A program made the position numbers and the translations under genes. The notes under the pieces are model-generated. The model did no database searches, was not told where the DNA came from, and saw nothing but the letters and a program-made list of their open reading frames with translations. From Cnuella takakiae (GTDB taxonomy: Bacteria > Bacteroidota > Bacteroidia > Chitinophagales > Chitinophagaceae): a stretch of 64,000 bases of DNA. Numbering within the stretch: the first letter of the stretch is position 1; every line of letters starts with the position of its first letter. Of the stretch, positions 32,911-41,524 are shown one piece after another. Location: the NCBI RefSeq assembly GCF_001953305.1, contig NZ_MTFE01000010.1, positions 3,042,772 to 3,106,771 on the forward strand, in the 5' to 3' direction.

Positions 32911-35301
32911 TTACATCAACGCTAATTCCAGCACCTGGTTCATTGTTTTCACATAGTGAAACTGCACTCCGCTGATGTATTCGGGATTGATTTCCTGCAC
33001 ATCTTTTTCGTTTTGCCAGCAAAGAATCAGTTCTTTAAGGCCGGCACGTTTTGCTGCCAGTACTTTTTCCTTGATACCACCTACGGGTAGTACCTGTCCC
33101 CGCAAAGTGATCTCGCCGGTCATACCCAGGTAAGGCCGCACTTTGCGGCCGGTAACTGCCGATGCCAGAGCGGTAAGCATGGTAACACCTGCACTGGGGC
33201 CGTCTTTGGGAACAGCACCCTCGGGCACGTGGATGTGTACGGTCTGGCTTTCAAATTTTTTGGGGTCGATGCCGTATTTGCGGGCATTGGCACTCAGGTA
33301 GCTCAGGGCTGTGGTGGCACTTTCCTTCATCACGTTGCCCAGGTTGCCGGTAAGGCGCAGTTCGCTCCTGCCCTCGCTCATGGTGGCTTCAATAAACAGG
33401 ATGTCGCCGCCAACATAGGTATAAGCAAGACCAACAGCAACGCCTGGAATGCTTGCTGCCTTATACATTTCGTTGCTGTAGCGGGCACGCCCAAGAATGC
33501 GTTCTACATCGGCTACGGTAAGGGTGGGTTTTACCTTTCCTTCAATAGCCAGTTGTTTGGCAAGGTTGCGCATGATTGCTGCCAGCTGCCTGTCCAGTTC
33601 GCGCACACCGCTTTCACGGGTATAATCCGAAATGATCTTGTCCATCACCTTGTCCGAAATAGAAAGCCTGGTATTTTTCAAACCATGTGCTTCTTTCTGC
33701 TTGGGCAGCAGGTGGCGTTGTGCAATCTGGATCTTTTCTTCCACGGCATAACCACTCAGTTCTATGATCTCCAACCGGTCGCGCAGTGCTGGCTGGATGG
33801 TTTGGAGGTTATTGGCGGTGGCTATGAACAACACCTTGCTCAGGTCGTACTCCAGCTCCAGGTAATTGTCGTAAAATGTATTGTTTTGTTCCGGGTCCAG
33901 CACTTCCAGCAAGGCGGAAGAAGGATCGCCGCGGTGGTCGGCGCCAACTTTGTCTATTTCATCCAGTATCATCACCGGGTTGGAGGTTTTGGTCTTGCGG
34001 AGGTTCTGTACAATCCTACCTGGCATGGCTCCGATATAGGTTTTACGATGTCCGCGGATCTCGCTTTCATCGTGAATGCCACCCAGGCTCAGGCGCACAT
34101 ATTTACGGCCAATGGCGTTGGCAATACTGCGGCCCAGTGAGGTTTTTCCAATACCCGGAGGACCGTAAAAGCAGAGAATGGGACTTTTCATATCGCCCTT
34201 CAGTTGCAATACGGCCAGGTATTCCAGTATGCGCTCCTTGATCTTGTCCATACCATAGTGGTCGTGGTCCAAAATCTCTTTGGCACGTTTCAGGTCAAAG
34301 ATATCCTGCGTGTATTCGTTCCAGGGCAGGTCGAGTAAGAGGTCGAGGTGATTGTACACAACCGAGTAGTCGGGTGTGGTAGGATGCATCCGTTCCAACT
34401 TCTCGATGCCTTTTTTAAACATGTCGCGGGCTGCTTCAGGCCATTGCTTGCTCTCGGCCTTTTTGCGCATTTCACGCAGCTCCAGGTCGTTGGCATCCCC
34501 GAGTTCTTCCTTGATGCTTTTCAGCTGTTGTTGCAAAAAGTATTCGCGCTGCTGCTTGTCAAGCTCGGTCTTTGTTTTAGCCGTAACCTTGTTTTTCAGC
34601 TCTGCAAACTGTAATTCTTTCTGCAGCAGCTGCATCAGCAGTTCGGCCCTTTCGCGGATATTATCGAGCTCCAGCAGGCGTTGTTTTTCCTTCAGGTCGG
34701 TATTAAGGTTGCTGGAAACAAAATGAATGAGGAAGGCAGGGTTTTCGATATTCCGGAGGATGATGCTGGCCTCAGATGGAATATTGGGTGATAGCTGAAT
34801 AATCTCTGCAGCAACGTCTTTGATATTGGCTACATAGGCTTCAAAGTCATTATCCTTGGGGGCTTCCTGTTCGGTTATTACCTGGATACGAGCCTTGAAA
34901 TAAGGCTCCTCGGAAAGGAGTTCCCCTACCTGGAAGCGGCTCCTGCCCTGGATGATGATGGTGGTGCCACCATCAGGCATTTTGATCTGCTTTACGATTT
35001 TGGCAACTGTACCAATAGCTTCCAGATCGGCAAATTCAGGGTCTTCAATGGCGCTGTCTTTCTGGGCAATAACACCTATCAGCCTGGTTCCTTTATAAGC
35101 ATCATTTACCGCCTTGATGCTCTTATCGCGGCCAACAGTAATGGGTAAAACCACGCCGGGGAAAAGCACGGTGTTGCGCAGGGGCAGCAGGGCCAGTTCG
35201 TCCGGAATATCCTGGGTGTCCAGGCCATCATTTTCTCCTTCGTTGATGGGCATGATGGGCATGAAATCGAGTTCGTCTTCCGGCTTAAGCAAAAAATTCA
35301 C
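32911..35301 (-). CDS. lon: ATP-dependent protease Lon
   Basis: 796 residues. N-terminal substrate domain (LALLPLRNTVLFPGVVLPITVGR), long helical region, AAA module with Walker A FYGPPGIGKTSLG and Walker B PVMILDEIDK, and the proteolytic domain with the catalytic Ser/Lys dyad: PKDGPSAG (Ser703) and GGIKEKVLAAK (second Lys, Lys746). The start is a GTG at 35301 (MNFLLKPEDE); the ATG at residue 14 is the alternative. It degrades damaged and regulatory proteins in the cytosol. Monocistronic, terminator shared with the GT2 gene. Confidence 0.97.
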   Translation of the reverse strand: MNFLLKPEDELDFMPIMPINEGENDGLDTQDIPDELALLPLRNTVLFPGVVLPITVGRDKSIKAVNDAYKGTRLIGVIAQKDSAIEDPEFADLEAIGTVAKIVKQIKMPDGGTTIIIQGRSRFQVGELLSEEPYFKARIQVITEQEAPKDNDFEAYVANIKDVAAEIIQLSPNIPSEASIILRNIENPAFLIHFVSSNLNTDLKEKQRLLELDNIRERAELLMQLLQKELQFAELKNKVTAKTKTELDKQQREYFLQQQLKSIKEELGDANDLELREMRKKAESKQWPEAARDMFKKGIEKLERMHPTTPDYSVVYNHLDLLLDLPWNEYTQDIFDLKRAKEILDHDHYGMDKIKERILEYLAVLQLKGDMKSPILCFYGPPGIGKTSLGRSIANAIGRKYVRLSLGGIHDESEIRGHRKTYIGAMPGRIVQNLRKTKTSNPVMILDEIDKVGADHRGDPSSALLEVLDPEQNNTFYDNYLELEYDLSKVLFIATANNLQTIQPALRDRLEIIELSGYAVEEKIQIAQRHLLPKQKEAHGLKNTRLSISDKVMDKIISDYTRESGVRELDRQLAAIMRNLAKQLAIEGKVKPTLTVADVERILGRARYSNEMYKAASIPGVAVGLAYTYVGGDILFIEATMSEGRSELRLTGNLGNVMKESATTALSYLSANARKYGIDPKKFESQTVHIHVPEGAVPKDGPSAGVTMLTALASAVTGRKVRPYLGMTGEITLRGQVLPVGGIKEKVLAAKRAGLKELILCWQNEKDVQEINPEYISGVQFHYVKTMNQVLELALM

Positions 35302-35523
35302 GCAGCAAATATTTTTAGTAATCTTCAGTAGTTAATCCGAACCTGCAAAGTTAGGCCCAAGGCACCAATGTTGGGGACTACTTTTCAGGGGGGCTTTGAC
35401 AGCTGGCCTATGGGCGACGGACAACGAAGAGAAAACACAACCTTAGTTTTGACCGGGAAGAGTAGTTGTGTATTGCACTGTATTGCCAGCCGTCTGTCCG
35501 CTGATTGTGAGTCCCACCACAAC

Positions 35524-35555
35524 AAAAAGACCCACACTTTTAGTATGGGTCTTTT
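35524..35555 (-). terminator. Terminator of the phosphorylase gene
   Basis: On the minus strand: AAAAGACCCA, a loop with two further pairs, TGGGTCTTTT, then T-rich. Nineteen bases past the stop at 35574. The rest of the gap 35302-35573 shows no gene. Confidence 0.88.
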
Positions 35556-35573
35556 CAAGCTGAATGCAGTAAG

Positions 35574-37256
35574 CTAGTAGGTAGCTTCTACGTTGTGGTA
35601 CTCCTGGTACAACATCTCGTAATATTCGTTTGCCATACGGTTGCTGTCAAACTGCAGCCATACGTCGCGCATCCCGTTTTTCACAATCTGGCGCCAGGTG
35701 GGATAATCTTCGTAATAGAGCGGCAGCATTTCCTTGAGCAGGATATCATACAATTTGTCCAGGTCATATTGATCCTGTTCCTGCTGGTTCATCTGCTCGT
35801 ACTTGGTGGGCGGCACTACAAAACCATTGTTGCCATGGTGGATGAATTCAGGTATCCAGCCATCGTTGGTGCTGAAGTTAACGGCGCCATTCATGGCAGC
35901 GGTCATGCCACTGGTACCCGATGCCTCGCGGGGCACACGCGGGTTATTGAGCCAGCAGTCGGCAGCCTGCTTCAGGCGCTTGCTTAAGCCCAGTTCGTAG
36001 CCTATAAGCACCGATACATTTTTATAACGCTTGCTCAGGTGTACCAGGTTGTTGAATTCCGAGATGGCAGGGTAATCGGCCGGGTATGGTTTGCCCGCCC
36101 AGATGATCTGTACCGGGTATTTTGCATTGCTCATCAGGGCTTCAAAACGCTTCTCATCCCAGGTAATCAGGCCAGGACGCTTGTAACCGGCAAAGCGGCG
36201 TGCCCATACAATGGTGAAAACCTTGGGATCGAAAACCTTACCCGTCTGGTCGGCAACAATTTCGAATGCCCGCTTTTTCATCCAGCGTTTGCGGTCGTCA
36301 AATCCTTCGTCGTTGCCATCTTCGCGGAAACGGTACAGCGCCTTATCGGCCCAGTACTGCCAGTTCTGCGAGTTGGTGATGGAAACAATGGGCGCAATTT
36401 TATCATACTTGCTCCACATCTCGCGGCTAACCTGACCATGCAGCTGCGACACGCCATTGGCAATACGTGCAAAACGAAGCGCTGCCAGCGAGTGGTTAAA
36501 TTGGTCATCTGGCATACCCGTAACCTTGCGCACTTCGTCGATGCCCAGGCCACAGAAATAACTCATTTTGTGGCAAAGGTGTATATCGTGCTTTTCATTA
36601 CCAGCCTCTTCAGGGGTATGGGTGGTAAATACCAGGCGCTTTTGTACTTCGGCCAGGTTGTGGTTGTATTTGCGATACAGGTAAAAGGCAGCAGATACGC
36701 CATGGGCTTCGTTGAGGTGGTACACCTCCGGATTAAATCCGATTTCATCCAGCAGGCGGGCACCGCCTACACCCAGCAGGATGAACTGCGCCACCTTGGT
36801 AGCCACATTGGCATCGTAAAGGCGGTGGGTAATGGTTTGCGAAACATAATCGTTCTCCGGGATATCGGTGGTCATCAGGAAAAGCGGCGCCGAATTGAAC
36901 ACATTGGGGGGCAGGTACATCACCTTTACCCAAACCGGGTGTTCGTGCACGGTGATGGAAAATTTGATACCGGTATCAACAAGGAAGCTGTATTGTTTTT
37001 CCATCCAGGTTACCTGCAGGGTCTGGTCCTGGTTGCGTGCCTGGTCGTAATAACCATACTTCCACAAGATGCCGATACCGATCATATTCTGGTGGAGTTC
37101 GTAGGCGCTGCGCAGGTGCGAGCCCGATAGGAAACCAAGGCCACCGCTGTATATTTTCAGGGGTTGATGAATGGCAAACTCCATGGAGAAGTAAGCCACC
37201 CGTTTGTTGTAACGCTCATCAACAGTGTAGGGTACTTTATATTTTCTGAAATCCAT
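35574..37256 (-). CDS. Alpha-glucan phosphorylase family (GT35) lacking the PLP lysine
   Basis: 560 residues from the ATG at 37256 (MDFRKYKVPY); TTG lies 3 codons earlier. It belongs to the short bacterial alpha-glucan phosphorylase group: VAYFSMEFAIHQPLKIYSGGLG (active-site entrance), EVYHLNEAHGVSAAFYL, TTHTPEEAGNEKHD, and ARRFAGYKRPGLI. The C-terminal signature reads EASGTSGMTAAMNG; the family pattern (E-A-S/C-G-x-G/S-x-M-K) has Lys where this protein has Thr452, so PLP cannot attach through the usual Schiff base. Either it acts without PLP (a glycosyltransferase-like relative) or it is inactive. Family assignment firm; phosphorolysis uncertain. A palindrome lies in its promoter region. Confidence 0.82.
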   Translation of the reverse strand: MDFRKYKVPYTVDERYNKRVAYFSMEFAIHQPLKIYSGGLGFLSGSHLRSAYELHQNMIGIGILWKYGYYDQARNQDQTLQVTWMEKQYSFLVDTGIKFSITVHEHPVWVKVMYLPPNVFNSAPLFLMTTDIPENDYVSQTITHRLYDANVATKVAQFILLGVGGARLLDEIGFNPEVYHLNEAHGVSAAFYLYRKYNHNLAEVQKRLVFTTHTPEEAGNEKHDIHLCHKMSYFCGLGIDEVRKVTGMPDDQFNHSLAALRFARIANGVSQLHGQVSREMWSKYDKIAPIVSITNSQNWQYWADKALYRFREDGNDEGFDDRKRWMKKRAFEIVADQTGKVFDPKVFTIVWARRFAGYKRPGLITWDEKRFEALMSNAKYPVQIIWAGKPYPADYPAISEFNNLVHLSKRYKNVSVLIGYELGLSKRLKQAADCWLNNPRVPREASGTSGMTAAMNGAVNFSTNDGWIPEFIHHGNNGFVVPPTKYEQMNQQEQDQYDLDKLYDILLKEMLPLYYEDYPTWRQIVKNGMRDVWLQFDSNRMANEYYEMLYQEYHNVEATY

Positions 37257-37298
37257 ATTGGACAATTTTGGAATACAAATAAAATTAAATTTCTACAC

Positions 37299-37321
37299 AA
37301 ATGTGTTGATCGCACACATTT
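37299..37321. promoter_or_regulatory. Operator-like palindrome upstream of the phosphorylase gene
   Basis: AAATGTGT, 7-nt centre, ACACATTT (perfect 8-bp arms), about 43 bases upstream of the phosphorylase ATG. The half-sites resemble a Crp/Fnr-type site, but TGTG and CACA are spaced 9 nt and not 8. Candidate repressor or activator site. Confidence 0.45.
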
Positions 37322-37346
37322 AGGGTTAAATGCTTATGCTGTTTGC

Positions 37347-38306
37347 TTACTTACGCTTAGTTTCCTTAGTGTCTGCTTCTTTCTTTTTCTTAAAGGTGCC
37401 ATTGAAACTACATTCCAGTCCCCTGCGCGACCCGCAGCCTTCCTGTTCCTGCAGCGTTACCGCACCCTTGCCAAACTTCAGCGTCAGGATGCAGGGATCA
37501 CCAGGTGTGCGGTAGATGGCTGTTGTGCCATCCACTATTTCCGCATCGCCTTTGATCTCCCCGGTGCAGGTGCCTTCTTTCGCTTCCATATGAATGAACA
37601 CGGTGATCAGCCCCTTCTTTCGGCCATCCCTAACCGAAACGATATTTCTTTTATCACGGCTGTAATCACCAGCATAAGTATAGTTGCTGCCCAAAGTATC
37701 AATCGGGTTGATCAACTCTGGCTTTTCATCACTCAGCGGATCGGTCATTACCAGGTCGAAGGTCCGGCCCAGTTCGCTGTAGGCAAATACATCTTTTCCT
37801 TCCTGGAAGCTGTCGTCGGGAAGGGTGCGGTGTACCGTCCGAATAACCGAAAAATTACCCTCAAAACTGGTTACCTGTTTCGATGCTGCATCCTTATCGG
37901 GTACCAGGAAGGGTAATACAGCTGTGAGACTATCGGGATGGGCAGCCACCACCATGAGGGCGGCGCTCCGGTTTTCGCGGGCGGCTTTTACCAGGAAGTA
38001 CTGCTCCCCTTTTTTGCCTTTGAAACTAGCCAGCGGGGTATAGTTGATACGGGTGGTAGCTCCAAAAATGTTCTTGGTAATACTATCAGGTATGAACTGG
38101 TTCCACTGCTCCGAGCGGATCCGCACAGTGTCTTTATTGGCCAGCAATCCAGAATCGCTTAAAGTATAGGGTGGTTTCATTTCCTGGAACAGGGATGCAA
38201 AAGCTGCGTTTCCTGAACCATCGGTGGAGGCTGCCGTGCTGTTTTTATCCTTGCTGCCGCAAGCCGATAAGAAAATAAGGGTGCACAATACCGCGAAACG
38301 GAACAT
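37347..38306 (-). CDS. Lipoprotein, function unknown
   Basis: 319 residues. Signal peptide with lipobox FLSAC (Cys about 16), a Ser/Thr-rich spacer, then a large domain (about 60-240) and a C-terminal cysteine-containing module (GTCTGEIKGDAEIVD, PCILTLKFGKGAVTLQEQEGCGSRRGLECSFNGTF) ending in a highly charged Lys tail. Probably anchored in the outer or inner membrane and facing the periplasm. No family recognised. It is not obviously co-transcribed with the phosphorylase, from which a 90-bp gap separates it. Confidence 0.82.
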   Translation of the reverse strand: MFRFAVLCTLIFLSACGSKDKNSTAASTDGSGNAAFASLFQEMKPPYTLSDSGLLANKDTVRIRSEQWNQFIPDSITKNIFGATTRINYTPLASFKGKKGEQYFLVKAARENRSAALMVVAAHPDSLTAVLPFLVPDKDAASKQVTSFEGNFSVIRTVHRTLPDDSFQEGKDVFAYSELGRTFDLVMTDPLSDEKPELINPIDTLGSNYTYAGDYSRDKRNIVSVRDGRKKGLITVFIHMEAKEGTCTGEIKGDAEIVDGTTAIYRTPGDPCILTLKFGKGAVTLQEQEGCGSRRGLECSFNGTFKKKKEADTKETKRK

Positions 38307-38382
38307 GGGATGGTTTTGGGCTAAAGTAAAGGAAAATGGGTAGATGGTGGGTGGCAGACTTTTTGATGTGTTGAAATAAAAA

Positions 38383-38398
38383 TTTAGATTAGCCTAAA
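38383..38398. promoter_or_regulatory. DtxR/MntR-type operator ahead of the metal regulator gene
   Basis: TTTAGATTAGCCTAAA, with TTTAG/CTAAA arms, lies 9 bases before the ATG at 38408. The core resembles known DtxR/IdeR boxes (TTAGGTTAGCCTAA). Expected to be bound by the regulator it precedes, giving autoregulation of the regulator-ZIP operon. Confidence 0.7.
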
Positions 38399-38407
38399 AA
38401 TTAACAG

Positions 38408-39064
38408 ATGGTTATTTCACCTACCGAGGAAAACTATCTAAAAGCCATTTACCACTTGCAAGCGTTGAGCGAGGTGGTGAGCACCACGCACCTGGCCCAG
38501 AAGCTGCAAACAAAACCTGCATCGGTTACCGATATGATGAAGAAGCTCCAGGCAAAAAACCTGTTGCACTATACCCCTTACCATGGATTTTCGCTGAGTG
38601 CTGAAGGCCGGAAGACGGCACTTCATATTGTAAGGCGACATCGTTTGTGGGAATATTTTTTGGCCGAAAAGCTCTCGTTTGAATGGAATGAGGTACACGA
38701 GGTTGCGGAAGAACTGGAGCATATCGGTAATAAAAAGCTTATTGAAAAGCTGGATGCCTATTTAGGCTTCCCGCAGTTCGACCCGCATGGCGACCCTATC
38801 CCGGACAGCAGGGGCAGAATGCAGCAGCCCGAGTTGGTACCGCTGAGTACCGCCCCCATAGCCTTTACCGGTGTGCTTCAATTGGTTACAGACCAAAGCA
38901 AAGATTTGCTGGAGCACCTGGCATCCCGCAAGCTGCGAATTGGTACCCGGCTGGAGTTGCGCAGCCGTTCTGCTTTCGACGGATCGGTAGACATAAAAAT
39001 GGGCAGTAAAACCCTTACCCTTACCAGGCAATTGGCTAATCACCTGCTTTTAAAGCAAATTTGA
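38408..39064 (+). CDS. DtxR/MntR-family metal-dependent transcriptional regulator
   Basis: 218 residues. N-terminal winged helix (about 5-60: PTEENYLKAIYHLQAL, then the recognition region TKPASVTDMMKKLQ), dimerisation and metal-binding domain (about 65-140: IVRRHRLWEYFLAEKL, WNEVHEVAEELEHI with the expected Glu/His ligands) and a C-terminal FeoA-type SH3 domain (about 148-215, LRIGTRLELRSRSAFDGSVDIKM). In this family Mn or Fe binding enables DNA binding. It is followed after one base by a ZIP-family transporter, and a DtxR-like box sits in front, so it probably controls metal uptake and its own gene. Confidence 0.93.
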   Translation: MVISPTEENYLKAIYHLQALSEVVSTTHLAQKLQTKPASVTDMMKKLQAKNLLHYTPYHGFSLSAEGRKTALHIVRRHRLWEYFLAEKLSFEWNEVHEVAEELEHIGNKKLIEKLDAYLGFPQFDPHGDPIPDSRGRMQQPELVPLSTAPIAFTGVLQLVTDQSKDLLEHLASRKLRIGTRLELRSRSAFDGSVDIKMGSKTLTLTRQLANHLLLKQI

Positions 39065-39065
39065 C

Positions 39066-39890
39066 ATGCACCAGATAGAACATTTTTTTGAAGGCATTGG
39101 TCCTGTTTACGCAGCCTTACTGGCTACCACTTTTACCTGGCTGGTTACCGCCGCCGGTGCTTCATTGGTTTTTTTCTTTCGTACCCTCAACCGCAATGTA
39201 CTGGACCCCATGCTGGGTTTTACTGGTGGCGTAATGGTTGCGGCTTCTTTCTGGAGCCTGCTGAATCCCAGTATTGAAATGTCGGAGCGATTGTTTCCAG
39301 GTTGGAGCTGGATGCCTGCTGCAGTGGGTTTTCTTTTGGGCGCTTCTTTCCTGTATTTCCTGGATAAGCTCACGCCTCACCTGCACATCAATTTCGGAGC
39401 AGAAGAAACTGAAGGAATGAAAACGCAGTTTCACCGTACAACCCTGCTGGTGCTGGCAATCACCCTGCACAATATTCCGGAGGGTTTAGCCGTAGGCGTT
39501 TTATTTGGGGCAGCTGCTGAAGGAATGCCCGAAGCAAGTATTGCAGGGGCTGTGGCCCTTGCCATCGGTATTGGCATACAGAATTTCCCGGAAGGCATTG
39601 CTGTGGCTATGCCCCTCCGGCGTAATGGGGTAAGCCGGTTTAAGAGCTTCTGGTATGGACAGCTTTCGGCCATTGTAGAACCTTTTGCCGGTGTGCTGGG
39701 TGCGGTGGCCGTGATGTATATGCAGCCCCTCCTGCCCTTTGCACTTGCATTTGCCGCAGGCGCCATGATATATGTAGTGGTAGAAGAAGTCATTCCGGAA
39801 ACACAAAGGGAAAAGTATACCGACCGCTCTGTAATGGGGTTCATCTTTGGCTTCCTGGTTATGATGATTTTGGATGTTGCGCTTGGATGA
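39066..39890 (+). CDS. ZIP-family metal transporter (ZupT-like)
   Basis: 274 residues, eight spans. The metal-binding helices carry HNIPEGLAVGVLFG (TM4) and IQNFPEGIAVAMPL (TM5), the ZIP signature, and a His-containing loop precedes them (LTPHLHINFGAEE). It imports divalent metals such as Zn, Fe or Mn; which one cannot be told from sequence. One base separates it from the MntR-like regulator, so they form a bicistronic operon under the box at 38383. Confidence 0.93.
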   Translation: MHQIEHFFEGIGPVYAALLATTFTWLVTAAGASLVFFFRTLNRNVLDPMLGFTGGVMVAASFWSLLNPSIEMSERLFPGWSWMPAAVGFLLGASFLYFLDKLTPHLHINFGAEETEGMKTQFHRTTLLVLAITLHNIPEGLAVGVLFGAAAEGMPEASIAGAVALAIGIGIQNFPEGIAVAMPLRRNGVSRFKSFWYGQLSAIVEPFAGVLGAVAVMYMQPLLPFALAFAAGAMIYVVVEEVIPETQREKYTDRSVMGFIFGFLVMMILDVALG

Positions 39891-40050
39891 TCCCTGGTGC
39901 AAAGCATCCTGTACCATCCTGATTTGTGAGGGGTTTACGCGGCCGTTTTGCAAGAAACGCCTGTTGGCATTGGGTTTCCGTTCTTTTATATACTTTAGGC
40001 AGCAGGATTAGTTTCATTCAAAAATGAGCTGCCTGATTTGCATAAATCGT

Positions 40051-40058
40051 TAAGTTTG
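40051..40058 (+). promoter_or_regulatory. -7 promoter element of icd
   Basis: TAAGTTTG matches the Bacteroidota -7 consensus TAnnTTTG exactly, 27 bases before the icd ATG. The matching -33 TTTG is weak (CTG or ATTTG upstream). Confidence 0.5.
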
Positions 40059-40085
40059 CCCACCTATTTTTAAACGCTTCCCAAC

Positions 40086-41321
40086 ATGACGCAAAAAATT
40101 AAAGTAGCCAATCCGGTAGTTGAACTGGATGGTGATGAGATGACGCGGATCATCTGGAAATTTATCAAAGACAAACTGATCCTGCCTTATATCGACGTTG
40201 ACATAAAGTACTTTGACCTTGGCGTGGAATACCGCGATCAAACCAATGATCAGGTTACTGTTGACGCTGCCAACGCCATCCGTCAATATGGGGTGGGTAT
40301 CAAATGCGCTACCATCACTCCTGATGAAGCCCGTGTGGAAGAGTTTGGCCTGAAGCAGATGTGGAAGAGCCCCAACGGCACCATCCGCAACATCCTGGAC
40401 GGTACCGTATTCCGTGAGCCCATCGTTATCAACAATATTCCCCGCCTGGTTACCACCTGGGATCGTCCCATCGTTGTAGGCCGCCATGCATTTGGCGACC
40501 AGTACCGCGCTACCGATTTCGTTGTAAAAGGTAAGGGTAAACTCACCGTTACTTTCGAAGGCGAAGACGGCACCAAGCAGCAGTACGAAGTGTACAACTA
40601 CACCGGCGAAGGTGGCGTAGCCATGGCCATGTACAATACCGACGAAAGCATCCGTGGTTTTGCACGCAGCTGTATGAACATGGCCCTGCAAAAAGGCTGG
40701 CCCCTGTACATGAGCACCAAGAACACCATCCTGAAAAAATACGATGGCCGTTTCAAGGATATCTTCCAGGAAGTGTTTGACGCCGAGTTTACCCAACTGT
40801 TCAAAGACGCAGGCATTACCTACGAGCACCGCCTGATCGACGACATGGTAGCTTCTGCCATGAAGTGGAACGGTGGTTTTGTATGGGCTTGTAAAAACTA
40901 CGATGGCGACGTACAGAGCGATAGCGTTGCACAAGGCTTCGGTTCGCTGGGCCTGATGACTTCCGTACTGGTTACGCCTGATGGCAAAACCATGGAAGCA
41001 GAAGCTGCACACGGTACTGTTACCCGTCACTACCGCGAGCACCAGAAAGGCAACCCCACCTCCACCAACCCCATCGCTTCCATTTTTGCATGGACCCGCG
41101 GTTTGGCTTTCCGTGGCAAGCTGGATAACAACCAGGAGCTGATCGACTTCTGCGATGCCCTGGAAGCTGTTTGTATCGAAACCGTTGAAAGTGGTAAGAT
41201 GACCAAGGACCTCGCACTCACCATCAAACCTGGTAAAGTGCAGCATGGTACCGACTTCCTCTACACCGAAGAGTTCCTCGACGCTATCGACGAGAACCTG
41301 CAGAAGAAGATGGCGAAGTAG
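40086..41321 (+). CDS. icd: NADP-dependent isocitrate dehydrogenase
   Basis: TCA-cycle enzyme, isocitrate to 2-oxoglutarate. 411 residues of the eukaryote-like (subfamily II) class: opening [22 protein letters not shown], then [42 protein letters not shown], a substrate-loop [15 protein letters not shown], and the C-terminal [15 protein letters not shown] with [12 protein letters not shown]. Its base composition at third positions is noticeably more C-rich and even than its neighbours', as in strongly expressed genes. It ends at a strong bidirectional terminator; monocistronic. Confidence 0.97.
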   Translation: MTQKIKVANPVVELDGDEMTRIIWKFIKDKLILPYIDVDIKYFDLGVEYRDQTNDQVTVDAANAIRQYGVGIKCATITPDEARVEEFGLKQMWKSPNGTIRNILDGTVFREPIVINNIPRLVTTWDRPIVVGRHAFGDQYRATDFVVKGKGKLTVTFEGEDGTKQQYEVYNYTGEGGVAMAMYNTDESIRGFARSCMNMALQKGWPLYMSTKNTILKKYDGRFKDIFQEVFDAEFTQLFKDAGITYEHRLIDDMVASAMKWNGGFVWACKNYDGDVQSDSVAQGFGSLGLMTSVLVTPDGKTMEAEAAHGTVTRHYREHQKGNPTSTNPIASIFAWTRGLAFRGKLDNNQELIDFCDALEAVCIETVESGKMTKDLALTIKPGKVQHGTDFLYTEEFLDAIDENLQKKMAK

Positions 41322-41400
41322 TAACAGTTGAAGGTTGCTGTGAGAAAAGCACCAAGCTTCAAGACTCATTTTGCACAACCCAACTTGATATTAATATTAA

Positions 41401-41430
41401 AAAAACCCCGGAAATGCCCCGGGGTTTTTT
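41401..41430. terminator. Bidirectional terminator after icd
   Basis: AAAAACCCCGG / CCGGGGTTTTT (41401-41411, 41419-41429) with a 7-nt loop; T-tracts form on both strands between convergent genes. Confidence 0.93.
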
Positions 41431-41448
41431 AATGGGAAATATTTGAAA

Positions 41449-41518
41449 GCTCGCCATTTGCGGCTTGCAGCTCGCCACTTGCCACTTGCGGCTTGCAGCT
41501 AATACCTTTCAGCTTTTC
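41449..41518. repeat. Ten consecutive 7-mers (GCTTGCA-like)
   Basis: From 41449 the sequence reads in 7-nt phase GCTCGCC, ATTTGCG, GCTTGCA, GCTCGCC, ACTTGCC, ACTTGCG, GCTTGCA, GCTAATA, CCTTTCA, GCTTTTC. It lies between the icd terminator and the end of the M43 protease gene. Short-arm pairing is not obvious here. Confidence 0.65.
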
Positions 41519-41524
41519 TTTTCG

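Noticed and set aside
33229-34140. Open frame of 303 codons antisense to lon
   Set aside because: lon is full-length and recognised; no evidence for the opposite frame.
36039-37130. Open frame of 363 codons antisense to the phosphorylase gene
   Set aside because: Shadow of a well-recognised GT35 gene; composition only.
40050-41378. Open frame of 442 codons on the minus strand across icd
   Set aside because: It is antisense to icd, whose sequence is recognised over its full length; the long frame is a by-product of icd's biased codon use.
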